From an uncultured Alphaproteobacteria bacterium (GTDB taxonomy: Bacteria > Pseudomonadota > Alphaproteobacteria > RF32 > CAG-239), in the NCBI GenBank assembly GCA_944390315.1, contig CALXPO010000013.1:1-52871 (forward strand): a stretch of 52,871 bases of DNA, written 5' to 3'. Below the pieces are notes generated by a model. It ran no database searches. It was not told the DNA's origin and saw only the letters and a program-made list of their open reading frames with translations. Of this stretch, positions 33,734-43,826 are shown in pieces. A program made the translations under genes and the position numbers. The stretch's first letter is position 1; each line of letters begins with the position of its first letter.

Positions 33734-33937
33734 ATGGCAGCAGGAACAGTAAAATGGTTTAATAAAAGAAAAGGTTACGGATTTATTACTCCCGATGAAG
33801 GCGACAAAGATATTTTTGTTCACATTTCGGCAGTAAAGAGTGCAGGACTCAGAACGCTTAACGAAGGGGACAAAGTCAGCTACGATACAATGACAGAAAG
33901 AGATCGTGTCGTCGCCGGAAACATTAAACTGCTGTAG
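33734..33937 (+). CDS. cspA: cold-shock domain protein
   Basis: A 67-residue single cold-shock domain. The nucleic-acid binding motifs RNP1 (KGYGFI, residues 13-18) and RNP2 (DIFVHIS, 26-32) are present, and the opening AAGTVKWFNKRKGYG is typical. Such proteins bind single-stranded RNA and DNA and act as RNA chaperones. The start has AAGGAATAAGATT upstream, and a terminator follows. It is monocistronic. Confidence 0.96.
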   Translation: MAAGTVKWFNKRKGYGFITPDEGDKDIFVHISAVKSAGLRTLNEGDKVSYDTMTERDRVVAGNIKLL

Positions 33938-33954
33938 TTTTCAATCCGATAAAA

Positions 33955-33989
33955 TAAGCCCTGCCGTCCTAAAGCAGGGCTTTTTGTTT
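33955..33989 (+). terminator. rho-independent terminator of the cold-shock gene
   Basis: AGCCCTGC (33957-33964) and GCAGGGCT (33974-33981) form a perfect 8-bp stem followed by T-run. Confidence 0.92.
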
Positions 33990-34067
33990 AGGACTTAGAA
34001 AAATATTAATAATTAGTTGTTATACTCACAAAAAATTTGGGTAAATTTATTATATGAGGAATATTAA

Positions 34068-34691
34068 ATGTCAGATAAGACCATGGAAGTTTATGATCGT
34101 TTGGTACCGATGGTAGTTGAACAAACCCCTCAGGGAGAACGTTCATATGATATTTTTTCTCGCCTACTTAAAGAACGCATCATTTTTTTGACCGGAGAGG
34201 TTGAAGATGATATGGCTTCCTTAGTTTGTGCACAACTTTTGTTCCTGGAAGCGGAAGATCCGGATAAAGATATCTTTCTTTATATTAATTCACCCGGAGG
34301 CGTCATTACTTCTGGAATGGCAATTTATGATACTATGAAATATATTAGTTGTGACGTTAACACCCTTTGCATAGGACAGGCTTGTTCAATGGGGTCTTTT
34401 TTGCTGGCAGGCGGAACCAAAGGCAAACGCTTTTCTTTGCCAAATTCTCAGATTATGATACATCAACCCTCCGGCGGTGCTAAAGGACAGGCCGCAGATA
34501 TCGAAATTCAGGCAAAACTTATTTTGGATATGCGTCGTCGCTTGAACAATATTTATGCCGAAAATACAGGGCAAAAACTATCGGTTATTGAAAAAGCCAT
34601 GGATAGAGACAACTTTATGACGCCCGAGGAAGCCCTGAAATTCGGTTTAATCGACCAAATCGTTACGACACGTAAAGAAATCAGTAAGTAG
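34068..34691 (+). CDS. clpP: ATP-dependent Clp protease proteolytic subunit
   Basis: A 207-residue serine protease subunit that forms the tetradecameric ClpP barrel. The catalytic triad is S107 (QACSMGS), H132 (IHQPSG) and D181 (MDRDNFM). The N-terminal [21 protein letters not shown] is the expected axial loop region. Length is typical. clpX follows 12 bp later, so the two are one operon, as in most proteobacteria. Confidence 0.98.
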   Translation: MSDKTMEVYDRLVPMVVEQTPQGERSYDIFSRLLKERIIFLTGEVEDDMASLVCAQLLFLEAEDPDKDIFLYINSPGGVITSGMAIYDTMKYISCDVNTLCIGQACSMGSFLLAGGTKGKRFSLPNSQIMIHQPSGGAKGQAADIEIQAKLILDMRRRLNNIYAENTGQKLSVIEKAMDRDNFMTPEEALKFGLIDQIVTTRKEISK

Positions 34692-34703
34692 AAAGAGGAA
34701 AAA

Positions 34704-35990
34704 ATGAGCGAAGATAACGGACATAAAGACGATCAAATTTGTTGCTCCTTCTGCGGAAAATCCCAGTCGGAAGTAAAAAAACTGATTGCCGGTCGCGGCG
34801 TTTATATTTGTGATGAATGTATTGATGTATGCATCAATATCGTTCACGATGAAATGAACGAAATCGAAAAAGAAAAAAAAGGTGAAAATGTTATCGGTAA
34901 TACAATGGAAAAATTGCCGACACCTTCTAAAATAAAAGAATTTTTGGATCAATATGTTATTGGGCAAGAACATGCCAAAAAAGTCTTGTCTGTTGCCGTT
35001 TATAATCACTATAAGCGGCTGAACAGTAATCATAACAATTCTGATGTAGAGGTTTCTAAATCTAACGTCATTTTGATTGGGCCGACCGGAAGCGGTAAAA
35101 CTTTACTCGCTCAGACTTTGGCAAAAATATTGGATGTGCCGTTTGCCATTTCCGATGCCACCACTTTGACCGAGGCCGGATACGTCGGTGAAGATGTTGA
35201 AAATATTGTTTTGAAATTGGTTCAAGCGGCCGATTATGATATCGAAAAAGCTCAAAGAGGCATTGTCTATATTGATGAAATCGATAAAATCAACCGCAAA
35301 GGTGACGGTCCGTCAATTACCCGAGATGTTTCGGGCGAGGGCGTACAACAAGCCTTATTGAAAATTATTGAAGGTACGGTTGCAAATGTGCCTCCTCAAG
35401 GCGGTCGCAAACACCCGCAGCAAGAATTTTTGCATGTCGATACCACAAATATTCTGTTCATTTGCGGCGGTGCGTTTGCCGGTATTGAAAAAATTATCAA
35501 TAAGCGGAATCAAAAAACATCTATCGGTTTTGGAGCAAAAGTGGCCAGCAAGCAGGAACGACCGGTCGGTGAAGTTATGAAAGATGTTCAACCCGAAGAT
35601 TTGCTGAAATACGGTTTAATTCCCGAATTTATCGGACGTTTGCCGATTATTGCTTCGTTAGATGATTTGGATGAAAAAGCTCTGGTTAAAATTTTGACCG
35701 AACCTAAAAATGCTTTGGTTAAGCAATATGTGGCTTTGTTTAATATGGAAAATGTTAAGTTGACCATAACCGACGATGCTTTAACGGCAATTGCCCGCAA
35801 GGCAATTGAACGCAAGAGCGGAGCCCGTGGTTTGAGAGCCATCATGGAAGAAAAGTTGTTGGAGCTGATGTATGATATTCCCGATAAAAAAGAAGTGGCG
35901 GAAATTATCATTGATGCCGATGTGATTGACGGCAAAAAAGCTCCGATGCTGGTTTATAAAGAAAAACAAGATGCCGTCGGTGCGGAATAA
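34704..35990 (+). CDS. clpX: Clp protease ATPase subunit ClpX
   Basis: A 428-residue AAA+ unfoldase. The N-terminal zinc-binding domain has C14/C17 and C36/C39 (CSFC, CDEC), then the AAA+ core with Walker A GPTGSGKT (126-133), Walker [11 protein letters not shown], sensor [10 protein letters not shown], and the substrate pore loop AGYVGED. The [13 protein letters not shown] sensor 2 is at [16 protein letters not shown]. It works with ClpP; in alphaproteobacteria this complex degrades cell-cycle regulators. A terminator lies 7 bases past the stop. Confidence 0.98.
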   Translation: MSEDNGHKDDQICCSFCGKSQSEVKKLIAGRGVYICDECIDVCINIVHDEMNEIEKEKKGENVIGNTMEKLPTPSKIKEFLDQYVIGQEHAKKVLSVAVYNHYKRLNSNHNNSDVEVSKSNVILIGPTGSGKTLLAQTLAKILDVPFAISDATTLTEAGYVGEDVENIVLKLVQAADYDIEKAQRGIVYIDEIDKINRKGDGPSITRDVSGEGVQQALLKIIEGTVANVPPQGGRKHPQQEFLHVDTTNILFICGGAFAGIEKIINKRNQKTSIGFGAKVASKQERPVGEVMKDVQPEDLLKYGLIPEFIGRLPIIASLDDLDEKALVKILTEPKNALVKQYVALFNMENVKLTITDDALTAIARKAIERKSGARGLRAIMEEKLLELMYDIPDKKEVAEIIIDADVIDGKKAPMLVYKEKQDAVGAE

Positions 35991-35996
35991 ACAAGT

Positions 35997-36025
35997 AAGG
36001 GCGAATAATTTCGCCCTTTTTTTTT
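35997..36025 (+). terminator. rho-independent terminator of clpPX
   Basis: AAGGGCGA (35997-36004) and TCGCCCTT (36011-36018) form an 8-bp stem followed by a run of T. Confidence 0.93.
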
Positions 36026-36037
36026 AAGGAGAAAAAT

Positions 36038-36769
36038 ATGAATTATCATTTATATTTCAGCCCGACCGGCGGAACCAAACGAGCAACCGATATACTATGC
36101 GCAGAACTCGGAAAGACATTTGTTGAACGAGACATGACCATTCCTCAAGAAAGAAAAAAAGTATTAAAATTTAGCGAGAATGATTTGGTCGTTATGGGAT
36201 GTCCGGTATACGGCGGCAGATTACCTCAGGTTGATGATTTGTGGGAAAATATTCAGGGGCGGAATACGGCTTGTGTTCTTTGCGCATGCTTTGGTAACAG
36301 AGATTATGACGATATGTTGCTGGAGTGGAAAAACAAAATGGAAGCCAAAAGATTTGTCTGTATTGCCGCGGCGGCTGTTGTCATTCCCCATGTTTATTCC
36401 GATAAATTGGGGGCAGGTCGTCCCGATGTTAAGGACCAAAAAGAAATAAGAGAATTTGCTCAAGCCATACTGAAAAAACAAGATAAGACTTCGGTCAAAG
36501 TAAAAGGAAATTTCCCTTATAAAGAATGGAAAAAATCTCCGGTGACGCCGATTAAAAGCGATGACTGCACCGGTTGCGGTTTATGTCGCAAAATATGTCC
36601 GACCGAGGCCATAAATGAGCAGTATATAGGTAACCCCGAAAAATGTATACAATGTATGAAATGCGTACGTTGCTGCCCGCAAAAAGCACGGTTAATGGAT
36701 ATATCGATGATACAAAAATATCTGGAAAGCAATTATCTTTCCCGTCATTCAAATGAATTTTTTATATAA
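36038..36769 (+). CDS. EFR1-type flavodoxin-ferredoxin protein
   Basis: A 243-residue electron-transfer protein. Residues 1-150 are flavodoxin-like, with the FMN phosphate loop SPTGGTKRAT (8-17) and the PVYGGRLP loop. Two [4Fe-4S] ferredoxin motifs follow: CTGCGLCRKICP (about 179-190) and CIQCMKCVRCCP (about 206-217). Such proteins are frequent in anaerobes and probably shuttle electrons; partner is unknown. Together with hydG it supports an anaerobic lifestyle. It runs into a convergent gene 4 bases beyond its stop. Confidence 0.9.
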   Translation: MNYHLYFSPTGGTKRATDILCAELGKTFVERDMTIPQERKKVLKFSENDLVVMGCPVYGGRLPQVDDLWENIQGRNTACVLCACFGNRDYDDMLLEWKNKMEAKRFVCIAAAAVVIPHVYSDKLGAGRPDVKDQKEIREFAQAILKKQDKTSVKVKGNFPYKEWKKSPVTPIKSDDCTGCGLCRKICPTEAINEQYIGNPEKCIQCMKCVRCCPQKARLMDISMIQKYLESNYLSRHSNEFFI

Positions 36770-36773
36770 GATT

Positions 36774-37376
36774 TCAGCTGATAATCAGAGAAAAACCGTT
36801 CAAAACATTTATTGTTAGTTTGAGTTCATTTTCTTTCAAAATTTGATTGAGATAATAGAGCGGAGCATACTGAGAAATATTGTCGGGAGTTTCTCCTTCA
36901 AGAACGGCTTGCATATCGGATATTTTAGCTTGAGCTAAGGGAGATTCGCTTATTGCCGAAATAATTACGGCTTGTCTTGTGCTGCAAACTTTGACTGTGC
37001 CGCCTCGGATGATGACTTCTGCGGCACACATGCAAGCCAACATAATCGCTCGATTAAATGGACTGTTTATAATATTGATATCTGCTTTAATCGGGTGTGA
37101 AAAATTGAGTGTGCGCAAATATTCTTCGGTAGCTTTTTTAACAATATCAATATTTTCAAGATTAGCATTAGTTAAGCCAAAAGCCATGCGAAAGAATTTT
37201 AGTCTTGCGGTGAGAACGTCAGAACTTGTTTTTAATGTATTTTTAATTTCGGCCAGAAAATCTGTATCTTCGTCATCCATCAATTCTACGGCGTTGGCAA
37301 AAGCTCCGATATTACCGATTAAATCATGGCTGATACGGGTGCATATCAGCTCAGAAATGTTAATTTTATTATTCAT
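36774..37376 (-). CDS. ChpT-like histidine phosphotransferase
   Basis: A 200-residue protein resembling ChpT, which passes phosphate from the hybrid kinase CckA to CtrA and CpdR in alphaproteobacteria. The phospho-accepting histidine is in RISHDLIGNIGAFANAVELM (about residues 14-33), the counterpart of the CxRLxHDLxGPxGAI motif, with H17. The rest fits a degenerate HATPase-like domain that lacks ATP-binding boxes. CtrA and CckA are not in this window. Convergent with the flavodoxin gene; 9 bp after the exported protein gene on the same strand. Confidence 0.78.
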   Translation of the reverse strand: MNNKINISELICTRISHDLIGNIGAFANAVELMDDEDTDFLAEIKNTLKTSSDVLTARLKFFRMAFGLTNANLENIDIVKKATEEYLRTLNFSHPIKADINIINSPFNRAIMLACMCAAEVIIRGGTVKVCSTRQAVIISAISESPLAQAKISDMQAVLEGETPDNISQYAPLYYLNQILKENELKLTINVLNGFSLIIS

Positions 37377-37385
37377 TTTTCAGCC

Positions 37386-38513
37386 TTAGAAATTATAGAG
37401 ATTTGTATTCATATACTTTTGGTCTTCGCGAGACATTCTGGTATAATCCAATTCTTTGAGCATAGGATCTTCCAAAAGCAAGAAGCCGGTTGCGGCTTTC
37501 ATATAAGGTTTTGTTCCGCCCATACCCCAAATAACATCTTCTTTATTGTCGGGAACACCGTATTTGCGGTTAATTTTGCGCCAAAAATCATAAATTTTAA
37601 TATCTCGTAAGTATTGAATTTTTTGACTGCTGCCGCGAATTTTTTTAGCAGACATGCTCCGATATACGATTTTATAAATTTTGTTATTGGTAAAATTACT
37701 TGTCAGGCTGATTGTAATTTCTTCTTGGGTATCGTATTTCATAAATTTTTCGCTTTCGACGTATTGGTGGTTATTTTCTTTAGCGGCTTTGACCACACAA
37801 CTAGCCAAGCGTTCATAGCCGACGACACCGGCATTGCGGCATTGTTCTTCGAAACGCCATTTTATAAAATTTGGGATTTCGAGTTTTTGCGAAACTTTTT
37901 TAAATCCTCTTTTGAGCATAGTTGCCTCGGCTTGAGGCAAATTCATGCGAAGCATAAGGCCGGATATATCAAACACGGAGGCATTGGAACGTCGATTGCT
38001 GTTTTTGGCATGATTGACCATACCCTCAAGATTGATGCTTCCGACTTTTGTATCATCATTATCATCATTTGCGGCGGACAAAGCAGTATTTGCCAGTTTT
38101 TCCACCCAAGTACCGGCCAAAGGAGACTCTTCACCTTCTTCTTCGGCAGTTTCTTTAATGGCATCGGTTAAGGATTGGGGTTTTGACTTTGCATTATTTT
38201 TTGTCGGCTTATTAACTTTTTGTGGATTGATATTCGAAGCGGCATTCATATCTGACGCGGCAGGTTCTGGTTCATCAGGCAGGGCTTCTTCAATACTTTC
38301 GAATTCAGCATCGCTGATGGCTTCGGGTTTCATGATGATTCCGCCGTTAACAGACGGAGCAATTGAAGTATTAGCCGGAGTTTTAGGCTTTTTGGGAGCG
38401 GCAGTAATTTTTGGTGCCGGTTCAAAAAGCATAGCATCCATATCATCGGCTATTGCGGAGCCGTAACCAAATATCAGTATCAATAAAGTAAGATAAAATA
38501 AATTGTTTTTCAT
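37386..38513 (-). CDS. exported protein of unknown function
   Basis: A 375-residue protein with a cleavable signal peptide (MKNNLFYLTLLILIFGYGSA IA split at about 22). Residues 25-175 are low-complexity, Pro/Ala/Glu/Asp-rich and probably disordered. A folded C-terminal region starts near 175 (FDISGLMLRMNLPQAEATMLKRGF), which resembles bacterial domains that bind the cell envelope but which I cannot name, and has two cysteines (CRNAG, ASCVV) that could form a disulfide. It likely shares a transcript with the ChpT-like gene. Confidence 0.75.
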   Translation of the reverse strand: MKNNLFYLTLLILIFGYGSAIADDMDAMLFEPAPKITAAPKKPKTPANTSIAPSVNGGIIMKPEAISDAEFESIEEALPDEPEPAASDMNAASNINPQKVNKPTKNNAKSKPQSLTDAIKETAEEEGEESPLAGTWVEKLANTALSAANDDNDDTKVGSINLEGMVNHAKNSNRRSNASVFDISGLMLRMNLPQAEATMLKRGFKKVSQKLEIPNFIKWRFEEQCRNAGVVGYERLASCVVKAAKENNHQYVESEKFMKYDTQEEITISLTSNFTNNKIYKIVYRSMSAKKIRGSSQKIQYLRDIKIYDFWRKINRKYGVPDNKEDVIWGMGGTKPYMKAATGFLLLEDPMLKELDYTRMSREDQKYMNTNLYNF

Positions 38514-38676
38514 TGCGTCAGCCGAGTTATATTAAAATTCGTTTCAATATTATATTATTTTGTAAAAATAGCAAACGATAATTTTAATAAAAAGAGAGAA
38601 AATCAAAAATTACAAAAAGCAACTTTACATTTTGGGTCACCAAAGGTATAGAAAGAAAAAACAGAAAGGAAAGACA

Positions 38677-40047
38677 ATGGGTTTTAATCCGGTTCATATA
38701 ATCGGCGCAGGTTTAGCGGGCAGCGAGGCGGCATGGCAGTTGATACAACGAGATGTGCCGGTAGTTATACACGAAATGAAGCCTGTTAAATATTCTCCGG
38801 CTCATAAAAAAAACGGTTTTGCCGAGTTGGTTTGCTCAAATTCGTTGCGTTCTGACGATTCTGAATATAATGCCGTCGGTTTAATGCACGAAGAAATGCG
38901 TCGTGCCGGCTCTTTGATTATGGAGGCGGCAGATAAATGTCGTGTTCCTGCCGGCGGAGCCTTGGCGGTAGATAGAGACGGTTTTTCCGATTATGTTACC
39001 GAAAAACTGAAAAGTCATCCATTAGTCACTATTGTGGAGGAAGAGGTAACGGCTTTGCCGCCCGAAGATTGGGGACGGGTCATTATTGCAACGGGACCGC
39101 TGACTTCCGAAACTTTGGCTAAAGATATTATGTCTTTGGTGGATAATCAGTCATTGTCTTTTTATGACGCGATTGCTCCGGTTGTGTACAAAGACAGCAT
39201 CAATATGGATGTTGCCTGGTATCAGTCACGTTATGATAAAGGAGAGGGAAAAGATTATATAAATTGTCCTTTAACCGAAGAGCAATATTATAAATTTGTG
39301 GAGGCTTTGTTGTCGGCGGAAAAGGTTGAGTTTCACGACTTTGAAAAGCCTAATTATTTTGATGGCTGTTTGCCGATAGAAGTTATGGCCGAAAGAGGAA
39401 AAGATACTCTTTTGTTCGGACCGATGAAGCCGGTCGGCCTGACCAATCCGCATACGGGAGGCAAGCCTTATGCCGTCGTTCAGCTGAGGCAGGATAATTT
39501 TGCCGATACCTTACGCAATATGGTCGGTTTTCAAACCAAACTTAAATATGGTGCTCAGCAGGAAATTTTCAGAACCATTCCCGGATTGGAAAATGCCGAA
39601 TTTGCCAGACTTGGCGGAATACATAAAAATACCTTTATCAAGTCGCCGATATTGTTGGACAACAGCTTACGTTTGAAACAACGTCCGTATATTCGTTTTG
39701 CGGGACAAATCAGCGGTTGCGAAGGCTATATTGAAAGTGCGGCAATGGGACTGCTTTGCGGCTATTTTACGGCTTGCGAAAGTCGAGACGAAACAATTAT
39801 ATTGCCTCCGCGGGAAAGCGCCTTCGGTTCAATGCTCAGCCATGTGACCGAATGTGTCAATATTGAAGATTTTCAGCCGATGAATATCAATTTTGGTATT
39901 TTTCCTGAAATACGAGGCGAAGTTACGGCCAACGGCAAATTCAGAAAAATTAAAGGAACGGAGCGCAAAAATGCTTATTGTCGGAGAGCTTTGGCGGCAA
40001 CGGATAAATGGGTTGAAGAAATGGGTCTGCCCAAAAAATACGGTTGA
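38677..40047 (+). CDS. trmFO: methylenetetrahydrofolate--tRNA-(uracil-5-)-methyltransferase
   Basis: A 456-residue FAD/NADH-dependent enzyme that makes 5-methyluridine at position 54 of tRNA, using methylene-tetrahydrofolate. The FAD-binding motif is [13 protein letters not shown] (about 9-21), followed by CSNSLRSDD and MGHL-type conserved blocks ([28 protein letters not shown]). The frame is open from 38632; ATG 38677 has AAGGAAAG upstream and starts the domain. The enzyme is usual in alphaproteobacteria and Gram-positives in place of TrmA. Confidence 0.95.
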   Translation: MGFNPVHIIGAGLAGSEAAWQLIQRDVPVVIHEMKPVKYSPAHKKNGFAELVCSNSLRSDDSEYNAVGLMHEEMRRAGSLIMEAADKCRVPAGGALAVDRDGFSDYVTEKLKSHPLVTIVEEEVTALPPEDWGRVIIATGPLTSETLAKDIMSLVDNQSLSFYDAIAPVVYKDSINMDVAWYQSRYDKGEGKDYINCPLTEEQYYKFVEALLSAEKVEFHDFEKPNYFDGCLPIEVMAERGKDTLLFGPMKPVGLTNPHTGGKPYAVVQLRQDNFADTLRNMVGFQTKLKYGAQQEIFRTIPGLENAEFARLGGIHKNTFIKSPILLDNSLRLKQRPYIRFAGQISGCEGYIESAAMGLLCGYFTACESRDETIILPPRESAFGSMLSHVTECVNIEDFQPMNINFGIFPEIRGEVTANGKFRKIKGTERKNAYCRRALAATDKWVEEMGLPKKYG

Positions 40048-40105
40048 TTTCATCACAACTTTATCCTAAATATAAATAAAGATTCAACAATGGATTGATA
40101 CTACA

Positions 40106-40960
40106 ATGAAAGATTTGAAAAAAGTTGTTCGCCGTAAAATTAAAAATGATACCGGTCATACTTTCTTTTGGGGAATGCAGTTTTTGCCCCGTGCCAAACG
40201 CGAAGCTATTTATACTTTGTTGGCTTTTGTCCGTCATCTTGAGAATGTGGTTGAAAGTCCAATAGATTTGAGCGAAAAGCAAGAAATATTATCTATGTGG
40301 CGTGAAGAGTTGGATAATATTTTTGATAAAAAAGTTCCGGCAACGGATATAGGACGCCGTATTTATAAAAATTGTATGCGTTTTAAGTTGCCAAAACAAG
40401 AATTTTTGAATTTGGTCGAAAGCATTTCCGCAAATATAGATAATCCGTTACAAGCGCCAAGTCTGAAACAATTGTCGGGTTATTGCCGCGGGGTCGGCGG
40501 AGTGGCCGGCAATTTGGCTTTGCGTGTGTTTGGGTGTCATGATGAACAAACCATCAAAGATTTGGCCTCAGCTTTGGGATTGTCTTTGCAAATCACCAAT
40601 ATTTTGCGCAATGTCAAAGAGGATGCGCAAAACGGAAGGCTTTATATTCCTCAGGAGTTACTGGAAAAAGCGGGAATTACCGCTACCGATCCCAAAAGTG
40701 TCGTTGTAGATAAAAATTTGGCCAAAGCCAGATTAGAATTAGCGCAAATAGCTTCCGCAAATTATAAAAAAGTTTATGAAATATTGGCAACATTGGATAG
40801 GCAAACGGCTCGCCCGATTTTGTTGATTGTTGATATTCAAAAAAGATATTTTGATATTATGGAAAAACGCGGCTGGGAAATTATCTCTCCCAAACCGCAT
40901 TTAAGTAAATGGAGCAAACTTAAAATTTTGCTCAAAAATCTTTTATCGGCAAAGCTTTAA
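40106..40960 (+). CDS. squalene/phytoene synthase family protein with altered Asp motifs
   Basis: A 284-residue member of the squalene/phytoene synthase family, most like HpnD/HpnC. The opening FFWGMQFLPRAKREAIYTLLAF and ILRNVKEDAQNGRLYIPQE are family signatures. However the first aspartate-rich motif (DDxxD in HpnD) reads ENVVE, and the second (DxxED) reads NVKED, so key magnesium ligands are Glu or Asn. It may be a low-activity or non-catalytic member, as in NDUFAF6-like relatives. No hopanoid genes are nearby. The 3' end overlaps elbB convergently by 18 bp. Confidence 0.82.
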   Translation: MKDLKKVVRRKIKNDTGHTFFWGMQFLPRAKREAIYTLLAFVRHLENVVESPIDLSEKQEILSMWREELDNIFDKKVPATDIGRRIYKNCMRFKLPKQEFLNLVESISANIDNPLQAPSLKQLSGYCRGVGGVAGNLALRVFGCHDEQTIKDLASALGLSLQITNILRNVKEDAQNGRLYIPQELLEKAGITATDPKSVVVDKNLAKARLELAQIASANYKKVYEILATLDRQTARPILLIVDIQKRYFDIMEKRGWEIISPKPHLSKWSKLKILLKNLLSAKL

Positions 40961-41614
40961 TATCTCTTCAACCAAATGAGAAATACCGGCATTGACCTCG
41001 GCAATGGAAGTTGCCAACATATAAGCCGGCGTACTGACGATTTTGTGTTCACGATCGACATAAGCCCCGTCGACTTCACAATTATGGTGATGTGCGCCGG
41101 TTTTTTCAATTTGTGCCGCTGTTGCGGCGTCGTTACCGATGGTAACGGTGATTCCATGCTTTCCGAGTACGCGGGCAATCAAAGCGGGAGCAATACAAAT
41201 GGCACCGATGGGCAATTGTTTGGCATAAGCGGCTTCCAGAGCTTTTTGCACATCTTCGTTTACATCGCAATCAGCGCCCTTGACGGCAAAATTGCAGAGG
41301 TTTTTGGCGGCACCTTGTCCGCCCGGAAAAATGACGGCATCAAACTGGTCGGGATTAAATTCTTTTAAGTCTTTAATATTACCTCTGGCAATGCGTGCAG
41401 CTTCTTCAAGCATATTCCGTTTTTGACCGCTTTCTTCGGTATGGGTCAGATGGTTGATAACGCTTGCTTGCTCGGCATTGGGAGCAAAACATTGATACTT
41501 TGCGCCTTTTGCGGCAATGTTGAGCAACGCACAGGTTGCTTCGTGAATTTCACTTCCGTCAAAGACGCCGCATCCGGCTAAAACTACGGCAATTTTTTTT
41601 TCGGCAATACTCAT
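40943..41614 (-). CDS. elbB: ElbB-like DJ-1/PfpI superfamily glyoxalase
   Basis: A 223-residue class I glutamine amidotransferase-like protein of the ElbB (isoprenoid biosynthesis protein with amidotransferase-like domain) family. VVLAGCGVFDGSEIHEA opens it, the nucleophile elbow is AICIAPAL, and the HHHNCEVDGAYVDREHKIVSTPAYM stretch is conserved in ElbB. E. coli ElbB has glyoxalase-like activity. A TTG two codons upstream is possible, but ATG 41614 has AGGAG at good spacing. It is convergent with the squalene-synthase-like gene and overlaps it by 18 bp. Confidence 0.9.
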   Translation of the reverse strand: MSIAEKKIAVVLAGCGVFDGSEIHEATCALLNIAAKGAKYQCFAPNAEQASVINHLTHTEESGQKRNMLEEAARIARGNIKDLKEFNPDQFDAVIFPGGQGAAKNLCNFAVKGADCDVNEDVQKALEAAYAKQLPIGAICIAPALIARVLGKHGITVTIGNDAATAAQIEKTGAHHHNCEVDGAYVDREHKIVSTPAYMLATSIAEVNAGISHLVEEILKLCR

Positions 41615-41809
41615 AAACAATCTCCTAAAAACAATGTAGCAACAAACTAAAAACTATATATTGTTAATCAAAAAATCAATAGATAATGCCGCTTAAGGGG
41701 ATAAAAAAGCAAAATCATTGTATAAAAAATGAAAATGTTGATGACAAACGTAATTAATTGTTTAATATAAAGCAAACAGAAAGTTGCAACTCATATTTTA
41801 AGGTAATAG

Positions 41810-42520
41810 ATGAAACCATTATATAGACGTGTCTTGCTAAAGTTGTCCGGCGAAGGGCTGATGGGACAAAAAACTTTTGGAATAGATGAAACCGTTATTG
41901 CCTCACTGGCCGAACAAGTCAAAAAAGTAAGAGAAATCGGTGTCGAGGTTTGTATGGTTGTCGGGGGCGGCAATATATTCCGCGGAGCCAAAGAGGCCTC
42001 CAAAGGTTTGGATCGTTCGGTAGCCGATCAGGTCGGAATGTTGGCAACGGTTATGAACGCGCTTTATCTGCAAAATGCTCTCGAAAAGCAAGGTGTTGAA
42101 GCTCGAGTTCTTTCAGGACTGAGTATTCCCGAGGTTTGCGAAGATTATATTTATCGCCGCGCGATGGGACATTTGCAAAAAAACAGAGTATTGATATTTG
42201 CTGCCGGCACAGGTAGTCCCTATTTTACGACCGATACCGGAGCGGCTTTGAGAGCAGCGGAAATGAAATGTGATGCGCTTCTGAAAGCAACACAGGTAGA
42301 CGGTGTTTATAATGCCGATCCGAAACAAAACGTCAATGCCGTAAAATATGATGAAATCAGCTACGATGATGTTATCGCACAAGGCTTAAAAGTTATGGAT
42401 TTAACGGCAGTGTCTTTAGCCAAAGACAATCATATTCCGGTTGTTGTTTTTGCTCAAAGCGGAGAAAATGCTTTGTTAAATGCGGTAACCGGACAAGGTC
42501 AATTTACAATCATAAAATAA
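41810..42520 (+). CDS. pyrH: uridylate kinase
   Basis: A 236-residue UMP kinase of the amino-acid kinase fold that makes UDP. The N-terminal RVLLKLSGEGLMG binds phosphate; GGGNIFRGA and DHNHIPVVVF-type blocks (here AKDNHIPVVVFAQSG) are conserved, along with ADQVGMLATVMNALYLQNAL. Length is typical. It begins a head-to-tail run with frr, uppS, cdsA, rseP, bamA, lpxD and fabZ, with gaps of 6-25 bp, so probably one long operon. Confidence 0.97.
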   Translation: MKPLYRRVLLKLSGEGLMGQKTFGIDETVIASLAEQVKKVREIGVEVCMVVGGGNIFRGAKEASKGLDRSVADQVGMLATVMNALYLQNALEKQGVEARVLSGLSIPEVCEDYIYRRAMGHLQKNRVLIFAAGTGSPYFTTDTGAALRAAEMKCDALLKATQVDGVYNADPKQNVNAVKYDEISYDDVIAQGLKVMDLTAVSLAKDNHIPVVVFAQSGENALLNAVTGQGQFTIIK

Positions 42521-42534
42521 TAAAGAGGTATTAA

Positions 42535-43098
42535 ATGTCAGATTATAGCCAAATAAAAGAAAGCGCCAAAACCAGAATGGAAAAAACATTAGAAACGTTA
42601 CGTGCCGATTTTGGCGGTTTGCGTGCCGGAAGAGCACACGCCAGTTTATTAGACGGCGTTATGGTGGAAGCCTACGGTTCAATGACGCCTATTTCGCAAG
42701 TCGGTACCATCAGTGTTCCCGATGCACGTTGCTTGTCAATCAGCGTTTGGGACAGAGGCTTGGCAAAAGCCGTTGAAAAAGCCATTTTGGAATCAGATTT
42801 GGGATTAAATCCGGCATCTGACGGTCAACTCATTCGTATTCCGATTCCGCCGCTTTCCGAAGAACGCCGCAAAGAATTGGTAAAAGTTGCCGGCAAATAT
42901 GCCGAACAGGGCAAGGTTGCCGTTCGCAATATTCGTCGTGACGCTATGGACGGTATCAAAAAACTTAAAAAAGATAACGAGATTTCAGAAGATGAAGAAA
43001 AGCGTTTTAATGATGAAATCCAAAAATTTACCGATGAGTTCGTAAAAAAGATTGATGAAGCTCTGGCGCAAAAAGAAAAAGATATTATGCAAGTCTAA
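42535..43098 (+). CDS. frr: ribosome recycling factor
   Basis: A 187-residue protein that splits post-termination ribosomes with EF-G. The conserved opening (AKTRMEKTLETLRADFGGLRAGRA), the hinge around residue 30-105 and the closing three-helix bundle (VRNIRRDAMDGIKKLKKDNEISEDEEK) are present at the normal length. The gene lies 14 bp after pyrH with AAGAGG as ribosome binding site. Confidence 0.97.
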   Translation: MSDYSQIKESAKTRMEKTLETLRADFGGLRAGRAHASLLDGVMVEAYGSMTPISQVGTISVPDARCLSISVWDRGLAKAVEKAILESDLGLNPASDGQLIRIPIPPLSEERRKELVKVAGKYAEQGKVAVRNIRRDAMDGIKKLKKDNEISEDEEKRFNDEIQKFTDEFVKKIDEALAQKEKDIMQV

Positions 43099-43112
43099 GG
43101 TCGGAGTATAAA

Positions 43113-43826
43113 TTGAGTAACGAACCAACAAACAAATTAAAGCATTTGGCGATTATCATGGATGGTAACCGCAGGTGGGCTAAAAAACATAATCTTCCGA
43201 CAGCGGCAGGTCATCGTAAAGGTGCCGAGACTTTAGAACAAGTTTGCAGAGATGCCAAAGAATTGGGAATAAAGTATTTGACACTATATGCTTTTTCAAC
43301 GGAAAACTGGCAAAGAGATAAAGAAGAAGTTGATACTTTGATGGGACTTTTGCGCGAATATCTAAAAAACGACCTGCAAGAGATTCAAAAAAATAATGCA
43401 AGGATTATATTTATCGGCGAACGCCAAATGCTGGATATAGATATTGTTGAAAGTATGCACCGTATTGAGCAACAAACCTCGTCCAACGATGGTTTGACTT
43501 TGTGTTTGGCCATTAGCTATGGTTCCAGACAAGAAATATTAAATGCTGTTCGTCGGGTGTCAAAATTGGTAAAAGCCGAAGAATTGAAAGTTGAAGAAAT
43601 AGATGAAAAAACATTCTCCAACTTTTTATATACAAAAGATATTCCGGATCCTGATATGGTCGTCAGAACCAGCGGCGAGCAGAGAATAAGCAATTACCTG
43701 TTGTGGCAGATAGCTTATTCTGAATTTTATTTTAGTGAATTGTTATGGCCGGACTTTAATCGCAAAGAATTAGAAAAGATTATTGCAAACTTTAACACTC
43801 GGGAGAGAAGATATGGTAAAAACTAA
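43113..43826 (+). CDS. uppS: undecaprenyl diphosphate synthase
   Basis: A 237-residue cis-prenyltransferase that makes the C55 lipid carrier for peptidoglycan and other glycans. The catalytic IIMDGNRRWAKK (about 11-22) with the key Asp, FSTENWQRDKEEV (about 66-78), and RTSGEQRISNYLLWQ (about 187-201) are all conserved. The start is TTG at 43113 with GGAG upstream. Its 3' end overlaps the cdsA start by 14 bp. Confidence 0.96.
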   Translation: MSNEPTNKLKHLAIIMDGNRRWAKKHNLPTAAGHRKGAETLEQVCRDAKELGIKYLTLYAFSTENWQRDKEEVDTLMGLLREYLKNDLQEIQKNNARIIFIGERQMLDIDIVESMHRIEQQTSSNDGLTLCLAISYGSRQEILNAVRRVSKLVKAEELKVEEIDEKTFSNFLYTKDIPDPDMVVRTSGEQRISNYLLWQIAYSEFYFSELLWPDFNRKELEKIIANFNTRERRYGKN

